DNA of 49,739 bases from Terriglobia bacterium (GCA_020073015.1 JAIQFZ010000016.1:1-49739); one strand, 5' to 3'. Numbered from the stretch's first letter, positions 25,037 to 33,225 are shown. Translations and numbers: made by a program. The notes: a model not told the origin generated them from the letters alone.

Positions 25037-25181
25037 CAGAGGCTGCGGGAAAAGTCGATGTTGCACCTGGTTTTGGGTGGCGCAGCGCTTCAGCGCTGCG
25101 ATAACCGGTCTGTGTTTAGTAGCGGCTTTAGCCGCTGAGGTCAAGATCCAGGAGCGAAAGGGGTTTGTCCGCAGCCTGTTC
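25037..25181. mobile_element. MITE-like element, copy 1
   Basis: About 145 bp bounded by inverted ends: AGGCTGCGGGAAAA on the left (25040-25053) and GTCCGCAGCCTG on the right (25167-25178). Inside are two perfect hairpins, CGCAGCGC-TTCA-GCGCTGCG (25081-25100) and AGCGGCT-TT-AGCCGCT (25121-25136). The same parts in the same order occur at 37527-37674. It has no transposase. A spurious reading frame starting MAQRFSAAI runs through both copies. Confidence 0.8.
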
Positions 25182-25466
25182 AGCCGTGCCGTCAAGTCGC
25201 AAAAATCGGGGCTTCAGCCCTGCTGGTCGCATTTTTCAATCCTCAAAAGCGATTTTGAAAACGGTTTTAGCTACTGCGCAACCGTCAGATCGCGCGCTGA
25301 AAGCGCAAGCGTCGCCCAAAATCAAGTGCTGATCGGAATCCAGACGGATTCAAAATTCCGATTGGCCAAATCACAAAATCCGTGGCTTTGCGTGTTCCCG
25401 GCCCTCTGGTATAGTCGCCGGATTCCTGGAGCGCATTAGTGCGGGCTTGGCGGTCCCCGCTTCCGG
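25182..25466. other. gene-free, hairpin-rich stretch after the MITE
   Basis: No supported gene. It contains GGGGCTTCAGCCC (about 25208-25220), GCGCT-GAA-AGCGC (about 25295-25307) and an 8-bp stem ATCGGAAT / ATTCCGAT (25332-25362). An extended -10 promoter candidate, TGGTATAGT, lies at 25408-25415 before the RCK gene. The hairpins may be decayed repeats of the same class as in the MITE. Confidence 0.5.
25408..25415 (+). promoter_or_regulatory. extended -10 promoter candidate for the RCK gene
   Basis: TGGTATAGT at 25407-25415 matches TGnTATAAT in all but one base; the -35 (TTGCGT, 16 bp upstream) is poor. A similar CTCTGGTCTAAAC precedes the aldehyde dehydrogenase start at 34303. Confidence 0.4.
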
Positions 25467-25490
25467 GTGAAGCCAGAACTGGGCAGTTCT

Positions 25491-26240
25491 ATGGGCCGCA
25501 TCACACTCTTATTTCTTCGCCGGCTGTGGCTGCCTGCACTGCTGTTTGCGGGATTCAGCGCGGTGTGCGTGGCCGTGTACATGAGGACAGAGGGACTGCG
25601 CGCGCTGGACGCATTTTTCTGGATCATTCATCCGCATTCGATCGAGTACCGCTCCGTACACAACGCCACCAAGATATTTTCGATCTTTGTGTATGTGGGA
25701 GTGTTTGCATTCCAGGTTTGGATCGCGGAGCGGGTTCTGGTCACGATTTTCAACCGGCAGGGACTGGAGGCATGGAAGTCCATGGTCAACGACGCGAACA
25801 TTGCGAAGCTGAAAGATCATTTCATCATTTGCGGATACGGGCAGGTTGGCCGAACCGTGGTGGATCAGTTGAAGCGCTGGGAGATTCCGTTCGTGCTGAT
25901 CGAGACCAACGAAGGCCTGTATCGCGAACTTTTGAACGACGGCGTGCCGGTGATCCAGGGAGACGCCAAGCGGCATGATGTGCTGCTGCAGGCAGGCATC
26001 CAGCGGGCGCGTGGGATCGGCATCGTGATCGATAGCGACGCCGACAATCTCTACATTACGGTGACGGCGCGGTCGCTGAACTCGAAGGCGCGGATTATCA
26101 CGCGCGCAGGGCAGCAGCGCTATGCGAATGCGATCCGGAACTCGGGAGCCGATGAGGTGATCATTCCGGAATACGAAGGCGGCCTGATGACCGGCCGGAT
26201 GATCCAGAAGTACTACCCGGAGCAGAGCAGTCTGGAGTAG
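25491..26240 (+). CDS. RCK/TrkA-N protein with two membrane helices and no recognisable K+ filter
   Basis: The layout is that of a two-helix potassium channel with a cytoplasmic regulatory (RCK) domain. Helix 1 is about residues 10-30 and helix 2 about 60-85. The NAD-binding RCK domain has HFIICGYGQVGRTVVDQL, the acidic LIETNE at the end of strand 2, PVIQGDAKRHDVLLQAGI and the closing GADEVIIPEYEGG. Between the helices one expects a pore loop with TxGYG; here the region reads ALDAFFWIIHPHSIEYRSVH, with no such motif. It may not conduct K+, or may have another role. The start is uncertain: ATG 25491 or in-frame GTG 25467, neither with a good ribosome site. Confidence 0.85.
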   Translation: MGRITLLFLRRLWLPALLFAGFSAVCVAVYMRTEGLRALDAFFWIIHPHSIEYRSVHNATKIFSIFVYVGVFAFQVWIAERVLVTIFNRQGLEAWKSMVNDANIAKLKDHFIICGYGQVGRTVVDQLKRWEIPFVLIETNEGLYRELLNDGVPVIQGDAKRHDVLLQAGIQRARGIGIVIDSDADNLYITVTARSLNSKARIITRAGQQRYANAIRNSGADEVIIPEYEGGLMTGRMIQKYYPEQSSLE

Positions 26241-26303
26241 AAGACCTGGCGTTCTGGCGCCCAGGGATCGGAAGTAGCTTGTTTTTCTCTGGCCGGTGGT
26301 GAT

Positions 26304-26423
26304 GGCGGCCGTGTCCGATTGCTGAGGATGTCGCCCCCCTCAGACTGCCTTGGACATCCAAAAGCAATTGGACACTGGCCGCGCCGAAGAAAGGAGGATT
26401 CCAGGGAGCAGAGCGAATCCTCC
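26304..26423. repeat. ~79-nt nested long hairpin plus a second stem
   Basis: The left arm GGCGGCC-GTGTCCGATTGCT (26304-26323) pairs with AGCAATTGGACAC-TGGCCGC (26363-26382) with one mismatch and one bulge. The inner arm GGATGTC pairs with GACATCC, closing a ~20-nt loop. It is followed at 26393-26423 by GGAGGATTC / GAATCCTCC, a perfect 9-bp stem. No gene covers it and no T-run follows, so it is not a simple terminator. It lies between the RCK gene and a convergent small gene. Confidence 0.7.
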
Positions 26424-26439
26424 ATTCCTGGCCCGACCA

Positions 26440-26754
26440 TCACGAGTAGTCTTGGGGCGGTGAGCACTCCGGATGGATCGCTTCCAAAACTTCAGCAATC
26501 ACGATGCGCGCTTCGGTTGGATCGTCAAAACCGCACGCCAGAATTGCTTGGCCAACCAGTTCGCTAAGCTGAGGCTCGGAAAGGTCTTCCAGTCCTTCTA
26601 CACATTCGTCGATCTCATGCAGGACGATTAGCAGTTGGGCTACTCGCTGGTCCGTAATTCGTACTTGGAATTCAGGCGGAGTCTTGTCGGACGCCTGGTT
26701 TGGCCACACGCCTTCGGTGGCGGAGTTAAGAAATAATTTGTTTGTCTTGTGCAT
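26440..26754 (-). CDS. small acidic hypothetical protein
   Basis: I do not recognise a family. The 104-residue product is acidic and mostly helical (RVAQLLIVLHEIDECVEGL, QLSELVGQAILACGFDD, EARIVIAEVLEAIHPE) after a polar N-terminus. It has no signal peptide or membrane segment. Two features argue that it is real: GGAAGGAA lies about 9 bases before the ATG, and its sequence composition looks like a soluble helical protein rather than an antisense shadow. It ends 17 bp from the hairpin region downstream. It might be a regulator or small adaptor, but nothing visible decides this. Confidence 0.6.
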   Translation of the reverse strand: MHKTNKLFLNSATEGVWPNQASDKTPPEFQVRITDQRVAQLLIVLHEIDECVEGLEDLSEPQLSELVGQAILACGFDDPTEARIVIAEVLEAIHPECSPPQDYS

Positions 26755-26905
26755 GGTGTTCGGTTCCTTCCGTTGTTCGCATGCGCTCGCACCATGGCGA
26801 GTCGAGTCGTCTTTGACGACGTTCGAGTGATCGCCCGCGCCCCCTGCCGAAGAGCAAACATCTACCCTTGCAGGTCGAGGCGAAGTGGTCGCTGTGGAGT
26901 GCTTC

Positions 26906-27214
26906 TCAGATCAGGAAGGTACAAAGAAGATCTTGCATCGAATGGGAATGACGCTGCGCTTCCCGCGGTCCCGACATCCGTCCGAAGACTCGCGCGTCAG
27001 CGCCGCAATCTGGCTTGGAAAACTCCCGCGGCTGAGGGAGAGGGCAACTGCCAGGACGAACCAATCGTACGCCCGGCAGCACCCGCTGAGCCTGATTTAC
27101 GGGCGTATCGACTTCATTGTAGGCAGTTTCCGGGAGATCGACGCGAGGGACCGCAGAGACGCATGCCACGGCAGCGAGTAAAACCACGGCGAATGTCCAG
27201 AGCGCTCGCTTCAA
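26906..27214 (-). CDS. small secreted hypothetical protein
   Basis: A TTG codon at 27214 has GAGGTGG about 5 bases upstream and begins a clear signal peptide (MKRALWTFAVVLLAAVACVSA). The mature N-terminus VPRVDLPETAYNEVDTPVNQAQ resembles small exported proteins I associate with Acidobacteriota; this is recollection, not a search. The second half (GPREAQRHSHSMQDLLCTFLI) looks less constrained and could follow a frameshift. The product is about 102 residues. Overlapping plus-strand frames in this interval (26749-27303) have no ribosome site or domain and are rejected. The function is unknown. Confidence 0.55.
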   Translation of the reverse strand: MKRALWTFAVVLLAAVACVSAVPRVDLPETAYNEVDTPVNQAQRVLPGVRLVRPGSCPLPQPREFSKPDCGADARVFGRMSGPREAQRHSHSMQDLLCTFLI

Positions 27215-27334
27215 GGCCACCTCGACCAATAAGTAGCAGTACGATAGCGAAGCTTGCGCCTGCTGTCAATGAACTGGAGGTGGGCTACTACGGGCGGTCG
27301 TAACTAATAGTTTTCGGTCAGGTTTGGTCAGAGT

Positions 27335-29143
27335 CTAGGTGATGCTTACTTCCGTATACGTCCCGTAAACCTGCCGCAGCGCTTCGCAAATTTCGCCCAC
27401 CGTAGCATAGGTCCGGACGGCGTCGACGATGTAAGGCATGGTGTTGGCGTCGGAGATATTGCCGTTCGTCCCGGCCGAGGGATTTTTCGCGGCCGCCTGT
27501 TTGAGCGCATCCAGCCGGCGCTGGACTTCTTCATTCGAGCGGCGGGCCCGCAAGGCCTTGAGTTTCTTCTCCTGCGCGCGCGCGACGGATTCGTCAATGT
27601 AGAGAATTTTCGGCGACTCTTCCTCAACCACAAAGTCGTTCACGCCGACCGTGATCTTTTCATTGGCTTCGACGGCGCGCTGGTACTGGTAGCTGGCCTC
27701 GGCGATTTCCTTCTGCGGATATCCGCGCTCAATGGCTTTGACCATGCCTCCCATCTGGTCGAGTTTCTCGAAGTAATTGAAGGCGCCTTGCTCCATGTCG
27801 AGAGTTTGCCGCTCGACGAAGTACGAGCCGCCCAGCGGATCGACAGTCTGGGCCACGCCGGATTCGTAGGCGATGATTTGCTGGGTGCGCAGCGCGATGC
27901 GGGCGGCTTCTTCCGTGGGCAGGGCAAGGGCTTCGTCGTAGGCGTCGGTGTGCAGCGACTGCGTGCCGCCCAGCACCGCCGCCAGCGCCTGCAGAGCCAC
28001 GCGCGCGATGTTGTTCATCGTCTGTTGCGCGGGCAGCGACACCCCGGCGGTCTGCGAGTGGAAGCGCAGCAGCCGGGTGCGGTCGTTTTTCGCGCCGAAG
28101 CGGTCCTTCATCAGTCGATACCAGATTTTGCGGGCGGCGCGGTACTTGGCAATTTCTTCGAAGAAATCGTTGTGCGCGTTGAAGAAGAAGCTCAGGCGCT
28201 GCCCAAATTCGTCCACGTCCAGTCCGCGGCGGCGGGCCCACTCGACATATTCGACGCCGTCGTAAATGGTGAAAGCCAGTTCCTGCAGCGCGGTCGATCC
28301 GGCTTCGCGAATGTGATAGCCGCTGATGGAAATGGTGTTGAAGCGCGGGGTAAACTTCGATCCGAACTCGAAGGTGTCGATCACCAGGCGCATCGAAGGC
28401 GCGGGCGGATAGATGTACTCCTTCTGCGCGATGTATTCCTTCAGGATGTCGTTCTGGATGGTGCCCGAGATCTTCTTCCAGTCGGCGCCCTGCTTTTCCG
28501 CCACCACTAGGTACATCGCCCACAGCACCGAGGCCGGGGAATTGATGGTCATCGAGGTCGTGATCTTCTCCAGATCGATGCCGTCGAACAGAATTTCCAT
28601 GTCCTCGAGCGAATCGATGGCCACGCCGCACTTGCCGACCTCGCCTTCGCTGGCCGGGTGGTCGGAGTCGTAGCCCATCAAAGTAGGCAGATCGAAGGCA
28701 ACCGACAGCCCGCCGCCGCCGTGTTCCAGCAGGTACTTGTAGCGCTGGTTGGTTTCCTCCGGCGAAGCGAAACCGGAGAACATGCGCATCGTCCAGAGCT
28801 TGCCGCGGTAGCCGGTCGAGTGAATGCCGCGCGTGTAGGGCGGTTGTCCGGGATAGCCGAGGTACTGATCGTAGTTCCAGTCGGCGGGCAGATCGGCCTG
28901 CGTGTAGAGGCGACGAATCGGGACGTTTGAAATCGTGCTGAAACGAGCCTGTCCACGCTCGTCGACGTTCGTGCCCGTGGGCGCGCCGATCGGTTTCTCG
29001 GGGGCCTTGTCGAGCGTAGGAGCAAGGGTTTTCTCGGCCCAATTCTTTTCAGCCGCCGCCGGCTGACGGCCTTCAAAGACATCGGAAATCGGGCTTTCAG
29101 CGACTCTCTCGGACAGATCGGCTTGCGGCTTGTTCTCAGGCAT
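27335..29143 (-). CDS. acyl-CoA mutase large subunit (methylmalonyl-/isobutyryl-CoA mutase family)
   Basis: This is the substrate-binding TIM-barrel subunit of a coenzyme-B12 carbon-skeleton mutase: [70 protein letters not shown]-like [47 protein letters not shown]. At 602 residues it has no cobalamin-binding domain, which must be a separate small subunit not found in the window. At the position of MCM Arg207 this protein has Q240 ([14 protein letters not shown]), and at the MCM Tyr89 position H108 (GIHSTGYRG). Gln is the isobutyryl-CoA mutase state, so methylmalonyl-CoA may not be the substrate. A promoter lies just upstream. Confidence 0.92.
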   Translation of the reverse strand: MPENKPQADLSERVAESPISDVFEGRQPAAAEKNWAEKTLAPTLDKAPEKPIGAPTGTNVDERGQARFSTISNVPIRRLYTQADLPADWNYDQYLGYPGQPPYTRGIHSTGYRGKLWTMRMFSGFASPEETNQRYKYLLEHGGGGLSVAFDLPTLMGYDSDHPASEGEVGKCGVAIDSLEDMEILFDGIDLEKITTSMTINSPASVLWAMYLVVAEKQGADWKKISGTIQNDILKEYIAQKEYIYPPAPSMRLVIDTFEFGSKFTPRFNTISISGYHIREAGSTALQELAFTIYDGVEYVEWARRRGLDVDEFGQRLSFFFNAHNDFFEEIAKYRAARKIWYRLMKDRFGAKNDRTRLLRFHSQTAGVSLPAQQTMNNIARVALQALAAVLGGTQSLHTDAYDEALALPTEEAARIALRTQQIIAYESGVAQTVDPLGGSYFVERQTLDMEQGAFNYFEKLDQMGGMVKAIERGYPQKEIAEASYQYQRAVEANEKITVGVNDFVVEEESPKILYIDESVARAQEKKLKALRARRSNEEVQRRLDALKQAAAKNPSAGTNGNISDANTMPYIVDAVRTYATVGEICEALRQVYGTYTEVSIT

Positions 29144-29165
29144 TCAGTTCCATACTCTGACTTTG

Positions 29166-29194
29166 ATGATAGAAGGACTCCGAGACAGGAGCAA
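29166..29194 (-). promoter_or_regulatory. promoter of the acyl-CoA mutase gene
   Basis: Read on the minus strand: TTGCTC (29194-29189), a 17-bp spacer, TATCAT (29171-29166). Transcription would begin about 15 nt before the ATG at 29143. The remaining gap to 29393 shows no gene. Confidence 0.5.
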
Positions 29195-29393
29195 GGCGGC
29201 CGAGGCCAGCTTGATTACTCCTGGACAAACTAGTCGCGAGTCCATCTCTACGCGACTCCGCAGATGTCGCCAGCGATTTCGACTTTGCGGTCGGGGTTCT
29301 CCCGCTCCATTCCGGATAATGGCCCACACGTTTGACCTTGTTGCACACGCGTTCGCCAAGCAGACGGCGCACGAATCGAGCAATATTTTTGTT

Positions 29394-30551
29394 CTAGTGT
29401 TTGCGCCGAGAATGCTTCGCTGAGAAGTGTGCGGTTGTGGTCGACTCCTCGAGGATGACTCGGTAATACGCTTCCGTTTCATCGACCATTCTGCCGACAA
29501 GGAATTGCTCGATGGCGGTGCGGTGTCCTGCTTGCGCGAGTTGCTGCCTCAAGTTCGCGTCGCAGACCATCTGCCCGATTAGCGTAGCCAGAGTTGGGAT
29601 GTCGCCGGCCTGGAATAGGAGCCCGTCCTTGCCGTGAGTGATGATCTCCGGAATGCCTCCGGCACTGGCGGCGATCACGGGAACATGGGAGAGCATGGCT
29701 TCGACGATCGATAGTGGCAGACCTTCACGGTGCGAGGGCAGCAACATGACGTCCGTGGCAGCGAGCACGACCGGAATGTTGGACTGGTAACCGCAGAACG
29801 TCACCTTCCGGCTTAGCCCGAGGGATTCGGCAAGACGTTCGAGCTTGGCGAGTTCTTTGCCTTCGCCGACGATGAGGCAGCGGTACGGAAGATCTGGCGC
29901 AAGCAACTTGAGTGCGTTGAGCAGGTCAAACTGGCCTTTTGCTTTCGCAATGCGGCCGACCTGGCTGAGCACGATTTCATCGGCGCCCACGCTGAATGCG
30001 GAACGGAAGCGCGCCGCCTCGCCGCGGGCAATCCCTTCGAACCGGCTCGGATCGACTCCATTGCGGATCGTACGTATGTGGTCGGGTGGAACGCGGAAGC
30101 GGGTGATCAAAAGCTGCCGCAGGGAGTCGCTGACCGCGATGAGGCGGCGGAACGCCTTGTAGTGCGATTTCTTGAATGGAGTGCTGTGCCAAGGGCCGTG
30201 GACGGTGACGACGTAAGGGATGTGTTTCCTTCGCCAGAGTAGTTCGGCAAAGTAGCCCGCCGTCTGGTGATGTGCGTGGCTGATTTCGATTCGATGTTCG
30301 GCGACAATCTCCGCCAGGCGGCGATAGGTCTTGAACTTGTCGAGTGGGTTGATGGTTTGGAAGGGTAGCTCGAAGTGTGCAGAGACACCGTCGCTGAGGC
30401 CGGGGCGGCATCTGTCATCTGCCTTGCCGGTTACCAGGACGATGGAGCAACCCTTCGCGGCCAGGCCCTTGATTAAGTCTATGGTGTGGGTTTCGGCGCC
30501 GCCCGCTCTGCCTCCGCGCCAGCGGTGCGAAAACAATATCAGGACATTCAT
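29394..30551 (-). CDS. glycosyltransferase family 4
   Basis: A retaining GT-B glycosyltransferase of 385 residues. The N-terminal domain starts MNVLILFSHRWRGGRAGGAETHTIDL, with the Gly-rich acceptor loop. The C-terminal domain has VLSQVGRIAKAKGQFDLLNALKLL, a CLIVGEGKELAKLE strand-turn, and the donor-binding E-x7-E motif in HREGLPLSIVEAM, followed by PVIAASAGGIPEII. It would add a sugar to a lipid- or protein-linked glycan at the cytoplasmic membrane. Its ATG overlaps the stop of a truncated family-2 transferase by 4 bases, so the two were an operon. Only the second gene is intact. Confidence 0.92.
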   Translation of the reverse strand: MNVLILFSHRWRGGRAGGAETHTIDLIKGLAAKGCSIVLVTGKADDRCRPGLSDGVSAHFELPFQTINPLDKFKTYRRLAEIVAEHRIEISHAHHQTAGYFAELLWRRKHIPYVVTVHGPWHSTPFKKSHYKAFRRLIAVSDSLRQLLITRFRVPPDHIRTIRNGVDPSRFEGIARGEAARFRSAFSVGADEIVLSQVGRIAKAKGQFDLLNALKLLAPDLPYRCLIVGEGKELAKLERLAESLGLSRKVTFCGYQSNIPVVLAATDVMLLPSHREGLPLSIVEAMLSHVPVIAASAGGIPEIITHGKDGLLFQAGDIPTLATLIGQMVCDANLRQQLAQAGHRTAIEQFLVGRMVDETEAYYRVILEESTTTAHFSAKHSRRKH

Positions 30552-30694
30552 TGCGAGTCACGGCGGTCGGTCGAGCCGGAGTCGACGACGATGATCTCGC
30601 CTTTGCCGTCGGCAACCAGCGGCTGCGCGCTCTCCAGCGTGCGTCCGATGTTCGCTTCTTCATTAACAGGGATGATCACGACCGAGAGCGGCAT
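30548..30694 (-). pseudogene. glycosyltransferase family 2, N-terminal remnant (48 codons)
   Basis: The frame from ATG 30694 encodes PLSVVIIPVNEEANIGRTLE and then EIIVVDSGSTDRRDSQ before TGA at 30550-30548. This is the first beta-alpha-beta unit of a GT2 enzyme, including the nucleotide-binding DSGSTD, after which about 200 residues are missing. The TGA overlaps the next gene's ATG as ATGA, as an intact operon pair would. A deletion removing the body but preserving the junction, or a genuine mini-protein kept for coupling, are both possible. It is shorter than usual gene-finder limits. No Shine-Dalgarno is visible. Confidence 0.75.
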
Positions 30695-30720
30695 GGGTGA
30701 AGAATACTAGTAGGGAGCGC

Positions 30721-30741
30721 TGGTCGCTAGTCGCTAAGCGG
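30721..30741. repeat. short heptamer array (TGGTCGC / TAGTCGC)
   Basis: TGGTCGC, TAGTCGC and TAAGCGG step by 7 bp. The TAG stop of the disrupted small membrane gene (minus strand, 30729-30727) lies in it. Confidence 0.5.
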
Positions 30742-30900
30742 CTGCCGTGAAGGCATGTACCAGAGACAGGCCACACCGTTCAGAACGTCAGAGCCTTCGA
30801 ACTTCAGAACAAGCTTGGCAACGACCACGGCCACAACCAGGACGATACCGATCCCGTAACCGATCAGGCGGGCTTTGTTGGTTTTCTACCGCTCATGCAT
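30727..30900 (-). pseudogene. small single-helix membrane protein with in-frame TAG near its start
   Basis: ATG 30900 has a good GGAGG 5 bases upstream, then reads MHER, TAG, and continues open for 52 codons: KTNKARLIGYGIGIVLVVAV and onward VVAKLVLKFEGSDVLNGV before a final TAG. The open part holds one strong transmembrane helix and a short hydrophilic tail. A second ATG (30896) in another frame gives MSGRKPTKPA before a stop; one frameshift in the A-rich stretch would join MSGRKPTK to ARLIGYGIG and restore a typical tiny membrane protein. It is probably a mutated or mis-sequenced gene; programmed readthrough is a remote option. Confidence 0.5.
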
Positions 30901-30983
30901 GAGGGCCTCCGATTCCAAGGATAGTGCTGGTGGTCGCCCGAGAGAGCACCAAGAGCATGGAAGCCCTACTACCCAAGGAGCGT

Positions 30984-31018
30984 AAAGAAAAACGGCCCAG
31001 ATTATCCTGGGCCGTTTC
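30984..31018 (-). terminator. intrinsic terminator of the TolC-family gene
   Basis: Perfect 11-bp stem AAACGGCCCAG / CTGGGCCGTTT with a 6-base loop. On the minus strand it is followed by a T-rich tract (TTTTTCTTT). It lies 18 bp after the TolC-family stop. Confidence 0.9.
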
Positions 31019-31035
31019 GTGCCTTGGATTTCGAA

Positions 31036-33117
31036 CTACTGTTGCGGTTGGGCCGGTGGTTGCACCGGCTTCTCCTGCTCCGCGGGCCGCGGGGCCACAT
31101 ACGGCACCGCCGGCATCTTTGTAACCTGCCCGCGTTCCGCGTCGTTCATCAGGATGCCCAAACGGTCGAGCGTCGCGCCAATCGAGCGGTCGAGTTCGAC
31201 CCGCGATTTTTCATAGGTGGAGTTGGCTGTGACCAAATTTGACTTTGCCTGCGTCAGGTCGCGTTCGGTCTGCAGAACCGCCGTCGTGGTGGATGCGCCG
31301 AGAGCGTACTTCTTCTGCTCAGCGTCGAGCGACTGCTTGGCCAGTTCGACCGCGGCGCGCGCCGCTTCGACGGCCGCCCGGCTCTGTTGCACGGAAAACT
31401 GCGCCTGCCGGACTTCGATTCGGATCTTGTTTTCCTGCTGCTGCAAACTCATCTGCGCCTGTCGATATTCCAGCTGCGCGCGGACTTGGTCAGCCTGCGC
31501 GGAACGATTGCGCAGCGGGATATTCAACTGCAGGCCCGCACCCTTGTCGGGAGCGGTGGAATCGAACATCTGGCCGAAAGTCGCCCCATAGCTAACATTG
31601 CCGTTCTTGAATGTAGGAGGAATCTTGGTTGGATCAACACAAAAGCCCGTACTCGTCGGAGTGCAGAGCGGTGCATTGGGGTTGAGATTGCCGCCCGCAC
31701 CCGTGCCCCCGTAGTAGGCAAACACGCTCAGTGTAGGCAGAAGGGCGTTCTTGGCAGATCGATTGGTAATATCCCGATTCGTAAGGTCAATGCGCGACTC
31801 GGCTAGTTCAGCTCGGTGAGCCAGGGCCTCGTTTAAGAGATCTTGCGTGGGGATGATCGGCTCTTTGTCCGGTACCGACATCGTGTCGGTAGGAATCACC
31901 TCTGCATCCCCCAGCGCCGGATCAGCCAGCGTACGGCTGAGGGCGTTCTTGATCAGCAGTTGCTGTAACTGAAGATTGGTCTGCGCCACGATGAGTGATT
32001 GCTGGTTGGTCGCGACCACGCTTTGCGCGCGGACAACCTCGATCGGCGCGAGGGTCCCGATTTCGACCTGTTTCTGGTTGTCCGACAGCGTTTTCTGTGC
32101 CAGCCCCAGCGAGTCCTGCTGTACCTTTACGTTTTCGTAAGCGTTGACTAGGTCCCAGTAGATGTTTTGAATCTGGTTGACGGTGGTGATCACCTGCAGC
32201 CGAAAAGCGACGTCGGAGATCTCGCGGTTGTTCTTGGCGATCTTAATGAAGCGGGTGTTCGACAGAAACCCGAATCCCGACAACAGTGGCTGGCTCAGAG
32301 TGAAGCGAAAGTTTGAAGCGAGTTGCGGTGTCAGCAGCGAGTACGGGGAGTTGGTCGTGGTCCGAGTGTTGTTGAACCCGACTGAAAGGTTGGTACCCCA
32401 ATGAAAACCTTGCGTGTAAGCGAGATCCGCCGTGCCTGTATTCTGACTTGTGAACGGATTGCCGCTAAACGCGCTGGTCGCCTGGATCGTGTTGCGGTCC
32501 AGTTGGAAGGTACCAGTGATCATCGGATCAAACGACGGCACCAGAGCACCGACACCGGTAGTCGAGGTTACCAGTCCGGCGGTTCCCGTGCCAGCGCCGC
32601 CGGTTCCGGTTGTCGTGCCTCCTGCTCCTCCGCCCGTGGAAGTGGTACCAACGCCGGTGCCTGTCCCACCCGGCGTACCCTGCACGATGCCGGTGTTTAC
32701 GCCGCGGGTGGAGGACCCCGCTTGCGCCCGCCAGATATCCGTATCCGCAATATTCAGGTTGTAGCGCGCAATCGCAATATCGAGGTTATTCTCCAGCGCC
32801 AAGGCCACCGCGTCATTCATCGAGAGATACAGCTTGCCATCGCGCATGAGTTGATCGATGCGAGCAGTGTTGGCCAGGTTCGGCGGCGCCACCGTGCGCG
32901 GGGTATACGGCGCCAGCGGGTTCGGAAAGTGCGAGCGCGGCTGCGAGTACTCCTTTAGATCGAACGGCTGCGATGAGGACGGAACCGCCTTTTGCGCCTG
33001 CGAAGGGGCATTGGGCGCCGAGGAGGAATCCTGGGCCCATCCTGCGGGCACCATAACGGCAGCAAGCAGCAGGGCCGAGGCCTGCCGCAGGGAGGAAAAC
33101 ACACTAGAACGCTGCAT
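31036..33117 (-). CDS. TolC-family outer-membrane efflux protein with Gly/Thr-rich insert
   Basis: This is an outer-membrane channel component of a tripartite efflux or type I secretion system. A signal peptide (SLRQASALLLAAVMVPAGWAQ) is followed by a Pro/Ser-rich stretch and two OEP repeats of coiled-coil helices: LSMNDAVALALENNLDIAIARYNL, YWDLVNAYENVKVQQDSLGLAQ, SAQADQVRAQLEYRQAQMSLQQ, AVELAKQSLDAEQKKYALGAST. A low-complexity Gly/Thr insert (residues ~150-190) interrupts the first repeat, unusual for TolC proteins. Length is 693, longer than the usual 420-500. ATG 33117 is taken because GGAG lies 8 bases upstream; two in-frame ATGs precede it. No inner-membrane pump is adjacent. Confidence 0.9.
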   Translation of the reverse strand: MQRSSVFSSLRQASALLLAAVMVPAGWAQDSSSAPNAPSQAQKAVPSSSQPFDLKEYSQPRSHFPNPLAPYTPRTVAPPNLANTARIDQLMRDGKLYLSMNDAVALALENNLDIAIARYNLNIADTDIWRAQAGSSTRGVNTGIVQGTPGGTGTGVGTTSTGGGAGGTTTGTGGAGTGTAGLVTSTTGVGALVPSFDPMITGTFQLDRNTIQATSAFSGNPFTSQNTGTADLAYTQGFHWGTNLSVGFNNTRTTTNSPYSLLTPQLASNFRFTLSQPLLSGFGFLSNTRFIKIAKNNREISDVAFRLQVITTVNQIQNIYWDLVNAYENVKVQQDSLGLAQKTLSDNQKQVEIGTLAPIEVVRAQSVVATNQQSLIVAQTNLQLQQLLIKNALSRTLADPALGDAEVIPTDTMSVPDKEPIIPTQDLLNEALAHRAELAESRIDLTNRDITNRSAKNALLPTLSVFAYYGGTGAGGNLNPNAPLCTPTSTGFCVDPTKIPPTFKNGNVSYGATFGQMFDSTAPDKGAGLQLNIPLRNRSAQADQVRAQLEYRQAQMSLQQQENKIRIEVRQAQFSVQQSRAAVEAARAAVELAKQSLDAEQKKYALGASTTTAVLQTERDLTQAKSNLVTANSTYEKSRVELDRSIGATLDRLGILMNDAERGQVTKMPAVPYVAPRPAEQEKPVQPPAQPQQ

Positions 33118-33225
33118 TCGTATCATCTCCATTGATCAGGTCTGAGAGAAACGGACGTAGTTATCAGGACATCTCGTAATACGTAGAACGCGAGGCAAGA
33201 GTTCCTTCGTCAGAGAAGCATTTTT

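Noticed and set aside
25077-25439. Protein beginning MAQRFSAAI (and its twin at 37567)
   Set aside because: Both lie inside the repeated MITE-like element and follow its hairpins. The shared start is explained by DNA repetition, not protein conservation.
26749-27303. Plus-strand frames opposite the small exported protein
   Set aside because: Arg/Pro-rich translations, no ribosome site. The minus-strand frame has a signal peptide and is preferred.
29144-29393. Possible gene between the acyl-CoA mutase and the GT4
   Set aside because: Short frames on both strands lack a ribosome site or recognisable fold. Only the mutase promoter is supported.
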